Program-made: the position numbers and the translations under genes
Origin: an uncultured Draconibacterium sp.
Lineage (GTDB): Bacteria > Bacteroidota > Bacteroidia > Bacteroidales > Prolixibacteraceae
Assembly: GCF_963674925.1 (NCBI RefSeq)
Contig: NZ_OY771647.1
Location: forward strand, 1,007,501-1,071,500
DNA length: 64,000 nucleotides
Direction of reading: 5' to 3'
Notes under the pieces: generated by a model
Told to the model about the DNA's origin: nothing
Database searches by the model: none
What the model saw: the letters and a program-made list of their open reading frames with translations, nothing else
Shown: one piece after another, positions 34,366 through 42,617 of the stretch
Layout of the letters: every line of letters starts with the position of its first letter
Numbering within the stretch: position 1 is the stretch's first letter

Positions 34366-35390
34366 ATGGAAGATGGATTAGATATTAGAGGAAATTCATA
34401 TACGGATACCGAAAGAGAGCTCGACAAGCGGTTACGCCCCTTACAATTCGATGATTTTAGCGGACAAAAACAAATTGTTGAAAACCTCGAGATTTTTGTA
34501 AAGGCAGCCTTAATGCGTGGCGAAGCTTTGGATCATGTTTTATTGCATGGACCTCCGGGACTGGGAAAAACAACCCTGTCGAATATAATTGCCAACGAAC
34601 TGGGAGTGGGTATAAAAATTACTTCCGGACCGGTATTGGATAAACCAGGTGACCTGGCCGGTTTATTAACCAACCTCGAAGAAAACGATGTTTTGTTCAT
34701 CGACGAAATCCATCGCCTCTCTCCTATTGTTGAAGAATATTTGTATTCGGCTATGGAAGATTTCCGTATCGATATTATGATCGACAAAGGTCCGAGTGCA
34801 CGTTCGGTACAAATCGAGCTGAATTCGTTTACGCTGATTGGAGCGACTACCCGATCGGGATTATTAACGTCGCCATTGCGTGCACGATTTGGTATTAATT
34901 CGCACCTGGAGTATTATGACGGCGATATTTTAACGCAAATAGTTAAAAGGTCGGCTGGTATACTGAATGTGGAGATAAGCGACGAGGCGGCTCATGAGAT
35001 AGCTTTCCGGAGCCGTGGCACTCCGCGAATAGTAAATTCATTACTGCGTCGTGTTCGCGACTTTGCCCAGGTAAAAGGAGATGGTACCATCGATATGGAT
35101 ATTACCCGTCATGCACTGGCTGCTTTAAACATCGATAAATATGGATTGGACGAAATGGACAACCGCATTTTTTAAAATCGATTATCGATAAATTTAAAGG
35201 TGGACCGGTGGGAATAACAACCATTGCAACTGCTGTTGGTGAAGATGCCGGAACCATTGAAGAGGTGTACGAACCGTTTTTAATTAAAGAAGGTTTTATA
35301 AAACGTACACCGCGCGGAAGAGAAGTTACCGATTTGGCCTACAAACATTTAGGCCGCGTTCGGTACGGCGACTCCCCTAGTTTGTTTTAA
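34366..35390 (+). CDS. ruvB: Holliday junction helicase RuvB, with an internal frameshift
   Basis: The ATPase motor that drives RuvA-bound branch migration. Frame 1 (from ATG 34366) carries Walker A GPPGLGKTT, Walker B FIDEIHRL, sensor ATTRSG and the arginine-finger region, but stops at 35173-35175 just after MDNRI. The winged-helix domain continues in another frame to 35390 (FKGGPVGITTIATAV, IKRTPRGREVTDLAYKHLG). The break is at a run of six T (35168-35173): with four T the reading is RILKSIIDKF as in intact RuvB, 340 aa in all. It is either a real mutation, a sequencing slip, or a site rescued by slippage. Confidence 0.9.
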
Positions 35391-35418
35391 TGCTTTAATG
35401 CGTGAATTTGTTAATGCT

Positions 35419-35437
35419 TAAATGATTTAATCATTTA
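35419..35437. terminator. AT-rich palindrome between convergent genes
   Basis: A perfect 19-bp palindrome TAAATGATTTAATCATTTA lies between ruvB and the convergent glutaminyl cyclase gene, in a spacer with several AATGC-type short repeats. It could be a weak bidirectional terminator; it has no GC-rich stem. Confidence 0.35.
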
Positions 35438-35457
35438 GGAATTTTAGCATTTATGCA

Positions 35458-36534
35458 TTATTGTTTTTCAATAAACTTCACTTCAAATAACATAGGCCAC
35501 AATTTACCTGTAACAAACATGCGGTTGTTTTTGGCGTCGTAGGCAATTCCGTTTAACACATCAATGCGGTCGCTTGCCTGATGATACATGTCGATCAGGC
35601 CTTCCATGTTTATTTCTTCCAAAACTTTACCTGTTTGGGCATCAATTTTAACTATGTAGTTGTAGGTATAAATGTTGGCGTAAATAACTCCGTCGATGTA
35701 CTCAAGCTCGTTCAGAATATTCATATTTCCACGGTTATTGGCGACCTGCACAGTTTTAACTATCGAAAAATCATCGGGATTCAACCAGGTTAAAACGTTG
35801 GTTCCATCGCTCATTATCAGGTTGATACCGTCGTTTGTTAGTCCCCATCCTTGTTCTGATTTGTAAGTAAAACTATCGATTACGGCAAAGGTTTCAAGGT
35901 TGTAAACAAAGCCTTTTTTTGCATGATAAGTAAGCTGGTAGATTTTACCGTTTAAAATACTAATTCCTTCGCCAAAATACTTGTCTTCCATATCGATGGA
36001 TTGAAGAGGTTTGCCGGTTTTAATATCAATTTTCATCAGTTTCGAATGCCCGGTTTCACCGGTTCCTTCGTATAAATAACCGTTGTGATATTCCAATCCC
36101 TGGGTGTACGAAGTTTTTAAATGCGGATATTTTTCAATTACCTGGTATGTCAGTTGTTTTGGGGCTATATCAGAAATTACATTAATGGTTTTTGTGCGGC
36201 TGTTTTTTAATCCGTCGGTTTTTTCGGCATCTACTTTAAAACTGGTGTTTCCAACCTGATCCAGTTCAACATCGGCAATTTCAAAATTAAGGTAGGTGCT
36301 TTCTTTTATTAAGTCGCCCTCGTAATAAACTTTAACCGATTTTAGTTCGCCGTCGCGTAGTTTGGTTTTAATCTCCAAATTTACTTTATCGCCTGAAGTA
36401 TATAGCTGTTTAGCCGGTTTAATACTAATGGAACTCACCGGTTTTCGTGGGCGTTTATTCGATTTATTGGAGCACGAAAAAAAGCTCACAAGCAAACAAA
36501 ATACAAGTACTATTGGGAAGAGGTTTCGCTTCAT
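35458..36534 (-). CDS. Glutaminyl-peptide cyclotransferase-like lipoprotein
   Basis: A 358-aa lipoprotein with a lipobox ending FFSC (Cys about 21). An N-terminal Ig-like domain about 35-125 is followed by a five-bladed beta-propeller of the Glu_cyclase_2 type (YTQGLEYHNGYLYEGTGETGHSKL, YFGEGISILNGKIYQLTYH, GWGLTNDGINLIMSDG, LNELEYIDGVIYANI, LNGIAYD). The family turns N-terminal Gln into pyroglutamate on secreted proteins. The extra N-terminal domain is seen in Bacteroidota members. Confidence 0.88.
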   Translation of the reverse strand: MKRNLFPIVLVFCLLVSFFSCSNKSNKRPRKPVSSISIKPAKQLYTSGDKVNLEIKTKLRDGELKSVKVYYEGDLIKESTYLNFEIADVELDQVGNTSFKVDAEKTDGLKNSRTKTINVISDIAPKQLTYQVIEKYPHLKTSYTQGLEYHNGYLYEGTGETGHSKLMKIDIKTGKPLQSIDMEDKYFGEGISILNGKIYQLTYHAKKGFVYNLETFAVIDSFTYKSEQGWGLTNDGINLIMSDGTNVLTWLNPDDFSIVKTVQVANNRGNMNILNELEYIDGVIYANIYTYNYIVKIDAQTGKVLEEINMEGLIDMYHQASDRIDVLNGIAYDAKNNRMFVTGKLWPMLFEVKFIEKQ

Positions 36535-36554
36535 TACACTGTAATTTTTGATGT

Positions 36555-36621
36555 CAAAGATAAAACATATTGTAAAACGTTGTTGAATCGAAAAGCATCA
36601 AAGCAAATGATTTTATCTTTG
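36555..36621. promoter_or_regulatory. Divergent promoter pair with two TATCTTTG boxes
   Basis: TATCTTTG, a perfect match to the Bacteroidota -7 consensus, occurs on the minus strand at 36555-36562 (21 bp upstream of the cyclase start) and on the plus strand at 36614-36621 (17 bp upstream of the flippase start). Confidence 0.6.
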
Positions 36622-36637
36622 CCTAAAATTTCAACAA

Positions 36638-38119
36638 TTGAATCCTTTTAAGAAATTAGCAAGCGATACGGCTATTTACGGGGTAAGCAGCATTGTGGGC
36701 CGCTTTTTGAACTGGTGGCTTGTCCCCTATTATTCGTTTATGTTTTTGCCGGGCGAATATGGCGTGGTAACCAATATGTACGCTTATGTGGCATTTTTAC
36801 TGGTGTTACTTACCTACGGAATGGAAACCTCATATTTCCGTTTTGCCTCAAAAAGCGACGACCCCGAAAAGGTGTATTCCACATCGATGGTATCCTTGTT
36901 TTTTACCACTTTTTCGTTCGTATTGCTGGCAGCCGCCTTCCGGAATGAAATAGCGGCCTGGATTCAATATCCCGATCACCCGGAGTATATTTTGTGGTTT
37001 GCCATAATTTTGGGTGTCGATGCGTTTACAGCTATTCCTTTTGCACGGCTTCGTTTAAAGAACCGGCCCCTGAAATTTGCCTTTATCAAATTGGTAAATA
37101 TTGGTTTTAATATTGGTTTTAACCTGTTCTTTATTTCGTTGTGCCCACGGATTTTAGCCAATAATCCAGACTCAATAATTTCAACGATTTATTCAGCTGA
37201 TATTGGCGTTGGTTATGTGTTTATTTCCAATTTACTGGCTTCACTGATTACCCTGGTTTTACTGCTTCCCGAAATCTTTAGAATCTCGTTTCAGTTTGAC
37301 AAAAAGCTGCTGAAACAAATGTTGAGTTATGGTTTTCCGATCCTGATCGTGGGATTAACGGGAATGATCAATCAGAATATCGATAAAGTGCTGATTCCTT
37401 TCTTGGTACCGGAGAATCAGGATCCGATGTTTCAGCTCGGAATTTACGGTGCCAATTACAAACTGGCGGTGCTGATGAATATGTTTATTCAGGCGTTTCG
37501 TTATGCATTCGAACCTTTCTTTTTTGCCCGCGAAGGATCAAAAGATGACCCAAAAATATATGCCGTTGTCATGAAATATTTTGTCATTTTCGGACTTATC
37601 ATTTTCATCGGAATGGTATTGTTTATCGATGTTATAAAAGTGATTGTCGATTCACAGTATCACGAGGGGTTAAAAGTGGTACCTCTTGTGTTAATGGCCA
37701 ATCTGTTTTATGGTATGTATTTTACGCTGTCGTTGTGGTATAAGCTAACCGACAAAACCCGCTACGGCGCTTATATGGCTTTAATTGGTGCCACAATCAC
37801 GCTGGTTTTAAACCTTGCTCTGGTGCCGGTAATGGGTTATATGGGATCGGCAATTGCTGTGTTTGTCTGCTTTTTGGTTATGCTGGTACTCTCCTATTTT
37901 CTGGGGCAGAAACATTTTCCGGTGCCTTACGATCTCAAACGAATTGGCAGTTATTTTCTGGCAGCCATGGTTATTGTGAGCATCGCTCAGTTTACGCTCG
38001 ATTTACAGGTATTAATTAGATATTCCATCAATATACTTTTGGCACTGGCTTTTATTGTGCTTGTTTTTAAATGGGAAATAAACGAGCTAAAGCGATTTAT
38101 TCCCTTTATAAATAAGTAG
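36638..38119 (+). CDS. Wzx/MATE-like polysaccharide flippase
   Basis: A 493-aa inner-membrane protein of the MOP superfamily, with about 12-14 TM helices. Typical features are the start MNPFKKLASDTAIYGVSSIVGRFLNWWLVPYY, the paired repeats FPILIVGLTGMINQNIDKVLIPF and IYGANYKLAVLMNMFIQAFRYAFEPF. It probably flips a lipid-linked oligosaccharide or similar lipid. There are no glycosyltransferase genes around it. The start is a TTG at 36638; the next ATG would remove TM1. Confidence 0.85.
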   Translation: MNPFKKLASDTAIYGVSSIVGRFLNWWLVPYYSFMFLPGEYGVVTNMYAYVAFLLVLLTYGMETSYFRFASKSDDPEKVYSTSMVSLFFTTFSFVLLAAAFRNEIAAWIQYPDHPEYILWFAIILGVDAFTAIPFARLRLKNRPLKFAFIKLVNIGFNIGFNLFFISLCPRILANNPDSIISTIYSADIGVGYVFISNLLASLITLVLLLPEIFRISFQFDKKLLKQMLSYGFPILIVGLTGMINQNIDKVLIPFLVPENQDPMFQLGIYGANYKLAVLMNMFIQAFRYAFEPFFFAREGSKDDPKIYAVVMKYFVIFGLIIFIGMVLFIDVIKVIVDSQYHEGLKVVPLVLMANLFYGMYFTLSLWYKLTDKTRYGAYMALIGATITLVLNLALVPVMGYMGSAIAVFVCFLVMLVLSYFLGQKHFPVPYDLKRIGSYFLAAMVIVSIAQFTLDLQVLIRYSINILLALAFIVLVFKWEINELKRFIPFINK

Positions 38120-38220
38120 TAATGATTTGAATATTAATTTATTACTGATAGTAAATTCTACTATTGTGTTCCTCTCATGCAACAAATATTAGGAATAAAT
38201 GAAATAAATATCAAAAAGTA

Positions 38221-38228
38221 TTAATTTT
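38221..38228 (+). promoter_or_regulatory. Promoter -7 element of rpiB
   Basis: TAATTTTG fits TAnnTTTG and lies 6 bp upstream of the rpiB ATG, so the transcript would be nearly leaderless. No clear -33 box. Confidence 0.35.
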
Positions 38229-38234
38229 GTACAA

Positions 38235-38687
38235 ATGAAGAATTTAGAGGGAAAAGTAATAGCATTGGCAAGCGATCATGCCGGTTTTGCTAAAAAGCAG
38301 GTGATTATAAAATTTTTGAGCGATAATAATATTGCTTTCAAAGATTTTGGATGTTACACCGACGAAAGCGTAGACTACCCGATTTATGCTCATAAAATGG
38401 GCGAAGCGATTGAAAGTGGTGAATACGAAATTGGTATAACTTTTTGTGGAAGTGGACAGGGAATTAGCATTGCAGCAAACAAGCACCAGGGCGTGCGTTC
38501 GGCAGTTTGCTGGAAAGAAGAGATTGCTGCACTGGCACGTCAGCACAACAATGCAAATGTGTGTGCAGTGCCCGGTCGTTTTGTGAGTGATGAAGAAGCC
38601 ATTGCTATTGTTTCAACTTTTCTGAATGAAGATTTTGAAGGTGGACGACACGCTAAGAGAGTGGATCAGATTCCTGTTGAGAAATAA
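38235..38687 (+). CDS. rpiB: Ribose-5-phosphate isomerase B
   Basis: A 150-aa RpiB/LacAB-type isomerase (ribose 5-P to ribulose 5-P). Marks are ASDHAGFAKK at the N-terminus, the catalytic Cys in ITFCGSGQGISIAANK (about residue 74), and HNNANVCAVPGRFV. Its TAA is followed at once by the ATG of lutB, so the two genes form one transcript. Confidence 0.95.
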   Translation: MKNLEGKVIALASDHAGFAKKQVIIKFLSDNNIAFKDFGCYTDESVDYPIYAHKMGEAIESGEYEIGITFCGSGQGISIAANKHQGVRSAVCWKEEIAALARQHNNANVCAVPGRFVSDEEAIAIVSTFLNEDFEGGRHAKRVDQIPVEK

Positions 38688-40055
38688 ATGACAACGCATA
38701 AAAAAATATTTCTGAAGGATTCAAAAATTGCTTTTGATAAAAAACACCGGAAGACCTTAAATTTTAATATTTCGAAATACGACGAAGCCGTTGCCAAAGG
38801 CAAACTTCGATACCGGAATATGGATTTGGCGAAACACCGTGCTTCTTATCTGAAAAAGAAAGTAGTTTCTAATCTTGCGCATTATCTCGAAACATTTGAA
38901 ACCAATGCCAAAGCCAATGGAATTGATTTGGTTTGGGCACGCGACAGCAAAGAAGCTGTTTCGGAAATCATAAAAATTCTTGCCGAAAATGAGGCAAAGC
39001 TTTTGGTAAAAAGCAAGTCGATGATTTCGGAAGAAATTGAATTAAACGAAAACCTTGAAAAAGCTGGTTTTGAACCGGTTGAAACCGACTTGGGCGAGTT
39101 TATCGTACAGGTAGCCGGCGAAAAACCTTACCATATTTTAACGCCGGCAATGCACAAATCGAAAGAAGATGTTGCTGAGCTTTTTCATAAAAAATTTGAT
39201 ACTCCCGAAGATGCAACACCAACAGAATTAACCCTTTTTGTGCGAAAAGTATTACGCGAAAAATTTGCCTCGGCCGAGGTGGGTGTTACGGGTGCTAATT
39301 TTCTGGTGGCCGATGTTGGGGGAGTGGCACTTACTGAAAACGAAGGAAACGGTTTTATGTCGGTTGCCTTCCCGAAAGTGCATATTGTAATTGCAGGAAT
39401 AGAAAAACTCATTCCATCGATCGACGATTTGCAGCTGATGTTTCCATTGCTATCGGCCCTGGGAACCGGACAGCAGGTAACGGTGTACAATTCGTTAATT
39501 ACCGGCCCTAAACGCGCTGATGAAGCCAATGGACCGGAAAAAATGGTGGTGGTTCTGCTTGATAATAACCGTACAAAAATTGCCGCCGAACCAAAACATG
39601 TCGACGCGCTGAAATGTATACGCTGCGGTGCTTGTTTAAACGTCTGCCCTATTTATAAAAATGTGGGTGGATATACCTATAACACTACATACAGCGGCCC
39701 AATCGGATCGGTAATTACGCCTTTTATGAAAGGCTTTGATAAATACAATCATTTAAGTTTTGCCTGCACGGTTTGCGGGGCATGTACCGATGTTTGCCCG
39801 GTAAAAGTTCCGCTGCACGATTTATTACTTTTAAACCGGAAAATAGCGGTTGACGAAAACCACGGAACTTTCGCCTGGAACAAGGGAATGAAAGCTTATG
39901 AATGGGCATTTAAAAAGCGAAAAAACCTGGACAGGGTGAACGGTAAAGTGAAAAACACCCTGCTAAAAGCCAATAAAAATGTATTGGGAAAACAAAAGAA
40001 GTTTCCTGCTTTTGCAGAACAATCATACAGTAAAACAATCTTAAATTTAAAATAG
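38688..40055 (+). CDS. lutB: LutB-like iron-sulfur protein (lactate utilisation/LUD domain)
   Basis: A 455-aa protein with an N-terminal LUD domain (about 60-290, GVTGANFLVADVGGVALTENEGNG) and two [4Fe-4S] motifs (CIRCGACLNVCP about 305-316 and CTVCGACTDVCP about 355-366). It matches LutB/YkgF, part of the LutABC L-lactate oxidase. The partners lutA and lutC are not adjacent; rpiB precedes and an Rrf2 regulator follows with no gap. It may work with subunits encoded elsewhere, or have a different electron partner. Confidence 0.85.
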   Translation: MTTHKKIFLKDSKIAFDKKHRKTLNFNISKYDEAVAKGKLRYRNMDLAKHRASYLKKKVVSNLAHYLETFETNAKANGIDLVWARDSKEAVSEIIKILAENEAKLLVKSKSMISEEIELNENLEKAGFEPVETDLGEFIVQVAGEKPYHILTPAMHKSKEDVAELFHKKFDTPEDATPTELTLFVRKVLREKFASAEVGVTGANFLVADVGGVALTENEGNGFMSVAFPKVHIVIAGIEKLIPSIDDLQLMFPLLSALGTGQQVTVYNSLITGPKRADEANGPEKMVVVLLDNNRTKIAAEPKHVDALKCIRCGACLNVCPIYKNVGGYTYNTTYSGPIGSVITPFMKGFDKYNHLSFACTVCGACTDVCPVKVPLHDLLLLNRKIAVDENHGTFAWNKGMKAYEWAFKKRKNLDRVNGKVKNTLLKANKNVLGKQKKFPAFAEQSYSKTILNLK

Positions 40056-40499
40056 ATGTTATCGAATACATGCAAATATGCTCTCAGAGCGTTGATTTAT
40101 CTAGGTAAATTTTCGAAAGAAGACAAACGTGTTGGAATCAAAAAGATTTCGGAAGATTTGGGTTTATCGTCTCCGTTTTTAGGAAAGATCCTTCAAAACC
40201 TGGTAAAACAAAAATTACTGGTTTCAACAAAAGGACCAAATGGCGGATTCTCACTTTCGCGCGATGCGTCTGAAATTTCGTTGTGGGACATTGTTATTAA
40301 AGTTGACGGCGAAGAGTTTTTCACCAACTGCCTGATCAGTTTAGAGCCGTGTAAAACGCACGATCCGTCGAAACCACTTTGTCCGGTACACGCCCAATAT
40401 GAAAGGTTACGCCAGGATATTTCACATTTTTACAAAACCACTTCGCTTGAAACGGTTGGTAAAGATATTGACAAATACGAGGATCTGGTAAAACTGTAA
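40056..40499 (+). CDS. Rrf2-family transcriptional regulator
   Basis: A 147-aa winged-helix regulator (MLSNTCKYALRALIYLG, LSSPFLGKILQNLVKQKLL, GPNGGFSL). The C-terminal half has three cysteines in NCLISLEPCKTHDPSKPLCP, spaced as in Rrf2 proteins that hold an [Fe-S] cluster (IscR/NsrR group). It starts directly after the lutB stop, so it probably senses iron-sulfur or redox state and may control this operon. Confidence 0.9.
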   Translation: MLSNTCKYALRALIYLGKFSKEDKRVGIKKISEDLGLSSPFLGKILQNLVKQKLLVSTKGPNGGFSLSRDASEISLWDIVIKVDGEEFFTNCLISLEPCKTHDPSKPLCPVHAQYERLRQDISHFYKTTSLETVGKDIDKYEDLVKL

Positions 40500-40527
40500 G
40501 TGCCACAGAAATTCTAATCGCGGAAGA

Positions 40528-40905
40528 TCAGAAAATGCGTTCGAGCCACTTTTTATTTACAAAGAGGGCATAAAAAAAGGTGGCGAACGATAAACCGGCG
40601 GCATTGGCCCAAAGGTCATAAATGTCGCTGTGGCGGCTTGGCGATATTTTTTGCTGAACGTATTCAAGTACAATGGCGGCAACTAATGTTAGAAGCGGTG
40701 TCCAGAAATAGAAGTTTGGCGTAAACTGTTTTACCGGCCTGAAGCTTAGCATACAAAGGATAAAAAACATCCCGAAATGAACGATTTTGTCGAAATTCGG
40801 AATTTGTAAAAATGGTTTGCTTGGTAGTTGGTTTGCCGGTACAAAAAGCAGGTAAAGCATTATTAGAAACCAAATTGCAAGTCTCCAGTAGGGATCTATC
40901 TTCAT
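40528..40905 (-). CDS. VanZ-like small membrane protein
   Basis: A 125-aa protein with four TM helices and the VanZ-like marks DKIVHFGMFFIL, LEYVQQ and RHSDIYDLWANAAG. VanZ homologues occur in many non-resistant bacteria, and the role here is unknown. The gene is convergent with the Rrf2 gene and divergent from hemW. Confidence 0.8.
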   Translation of the reverse strand: MKIDPYWRLAIWFLIMLYLLFVPANQLPSKPFLQIPNFDKIVHFGMFFILCMLSFRPVKQFTPNFYFWTPLLTLVAAIVLEYVQQKISPSRHSDIYDLWANAAGLSFATFFYALFVNKKWLERIF

Positions 40906-40944
40906 GTTTTCAATTGTTTAATTAAAAATTTTTCAGGTCTTGTA

Positions 40945-42072
40945 ATGGCGGGTATTTACATTCATATTCCATTTTGTCGTCAGAAATGTTATTACTGCGA
41001 TTTCTATAAAACAGTAAATACTTCGCTGCAGCACGATTTTATCGGCGCCCTGAAAAACGAGGCTAAAGTACGTAAAAACTACCTTAACAACGAAACGGTT
41101 GAAACCATATATTTTGGTGGCGGCACTCCATCGGTGTTAACGGCACCGGAAATTGCCGAAATACTGGCTGTGCTGAATGATGAATTTAAAGTTAATTCGG
41201 ATGCTGAAATAACTTTTGAAGCCAATCCGGATGACTTGAGCAACGATTACCTGAAAGCCTTAAAACAGGAGGGAATAAATCGATTAAGTATCGGAATTCA
41301 GGCTTTTCAAAACCGGCATTTGGAAAAAATGAACCGTCGACACAACGCTGCTCAGGCTGTAGAAGCTATTGAAAATGCAGCAAAAAACGGCTTTTCAAAT
41401 TTAAGTGCCGATCTCATTTACGGTCTCCCCGATTTAACGCCAAAAGAATGGGAAGAAAGTCTGAACCAAATGTTTAATCTCCCGGTAAAACACCTGTCGG
41501 CCTATCATTTAACTTACCACGAAGGAACAGCTTTTTACACCTGGCTGAAAAAGGGAACATTAAAAGAGCTGAAAGAAGCTGAAAGTGTTGCGCAGTTTAA
41601 TACCCTGGTTGACATGTCACTTGCCAATGGTTTCGAGCATTACGAAATTTCAAACCTGGCAAAAGACCAACTTTATTCGCGCCACAACACGGCTTACTGG
41701 ATGGGCACCAAATACCTCGGATTGGGGCCTTCAGCACATTCGTTCGATGGTGTTTCGCGGCGTTGGAACGACTCCAGTGTTGAGGCTTACATAAAAGCAC
41801 AGTCTAATAATCAAACGTATTTCGAGGAAGAAAAACTGAGTGAAAACGACCAGTATAACGAATACATTTTAACCCGGATTCGTACCAAATGGGGCGTCTC
41901 AGAAAAGGAACTGGAGCAACGTTTTGGTCGCGAAAAAGCAAGCTATTTTTCCCGTCAGTTAGCCAAATACTACGATACCGGCGTACTGAAAATCAACAAC
42001 GAAATCATTACACTAACCCGAAAAGGGCTTTTTGTTTCCGACGAGATTATGGCCGACCTCATGATTATATAA
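40945..42072 (+). CDS. hemW: HemW-type radical SAM haem chaperone
   Basis: A 375-aa radical SAM protein. N-terminal IHIPFCRQKCYYCDF gives the CxxxCxxC cluster motif, then YFGGGTPSVL, LSIGIQAFQNRHLEKMNRRH, DLIYGLP and GLGPSAHSF. HemW is related to HemN but lacks the HemN N-terminal extension (compare 53440-54816), and binds haem rather than decarboxylating coproporphyrinogen. Confidence 0.9.
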   Translation: MAGIYIHIPFCRQKCYYCDFYKTVNTSLQHDFIGALKNEAKVRKNYLNNETVETIYFGGGTPSVLTAPEIAEILAVLNDEFKVNSDAEITFEANPDDLSNDYLKALKQEGINRLSIGIQAFQNRHLEKMNRRHNAAQAVEAIENAAKNGFSNLSADLIYGLPDLTPKEWEESLNQMFNLPVKHLSAYHLTYHEGTAFYTWLKKGTLKELKEAESVAQFNTLVDMSLANGFEHYEISNLAKDQLYSRHNTAYWMGTKYLGLGPSAHSFDGVSRRWNDSSVEAYIKAQSNNQTYFEEEKLSENDQYNEYILTRIRTKWGVSEKELEQRFGREKASYFSRQLAKYYDTGVLKINNEIITLTRKGLFVSDEIMADLMII

Positions 42073-42181
42073 TTGTTATCCAAATAGTTGATTCCTTTGG
42101 CTTCAATCATAAATCTTGTTAAACCTACTGAACGGATGCATTATTTATCTATCTTAGCGGTTCTTTTAAAAAAACAGATTG

Positions 42182-42616
42182 ATGCAGGTTAAAATCGTTA
42201 ATAAATCAAAGAATGAACTACCGGCCTACAGTACAGCATTTTCGGCCGGAATGGACTTACGCGCAAATCTTGATGAACCGGTGGTTTTAAAGCCGCTTGA
42301 GCGGAAATTGGTACCCACCGGATTATTTATTGAATTGCCACAGGGTTATGAAGCCCAGGTACGTCCGCGTAGTGGTTTGGCTTTGAAAAAAGGAATTACG
42401 GTTTTAAATACTCCCGGAACAATTGATGCCGATTATCGGGGAGAAATTGGCGTTATTCTCATCAACCTGTCGCAGGAAGATTTTGTTATAGAGAATGGAG
42501 AACGCATTTGCCAAATGGTTATTGCCGCACACGAAACTGTGGAATGGGATTTGGTAGAAGTGCTGGAAGAAACAGAAAGAGGAGCAGGTGGTTTTGGCCA
42601 CACCGGAAAACATTAA
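42182..42616 (+). CDS. dut: dUTP diphosphatase
   Basis: A 144-aa trimeric dUTPase (dUTP to dUMP + PPi). Five conserved motifs: SAGMDLRA, RPRSGLALKKG, INTPGTIDADYRGE-like (LNTPGTIDADYRGEI), GERICQMVI and ERGAGGFGHTG. I use the ATG at 42182; a TTG one codon earlier is in frame. The TPR lipoprotein gene starts one base after the stop. Confidence 0.95.
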   Translation: MQVKIVNKSKNELPAYSTAFSAGMDLRANLDEPVVLKPLERKLVPTGLFIELPQGYEAQVRPRSGLALKKGITVLNTPGTIDADYRGEIGVILINLSQEDFVIENGERICQMVIAAHETVEWDLVEVLEETERGAGGFGHTGKH

Positions 42617-42617
42617 C

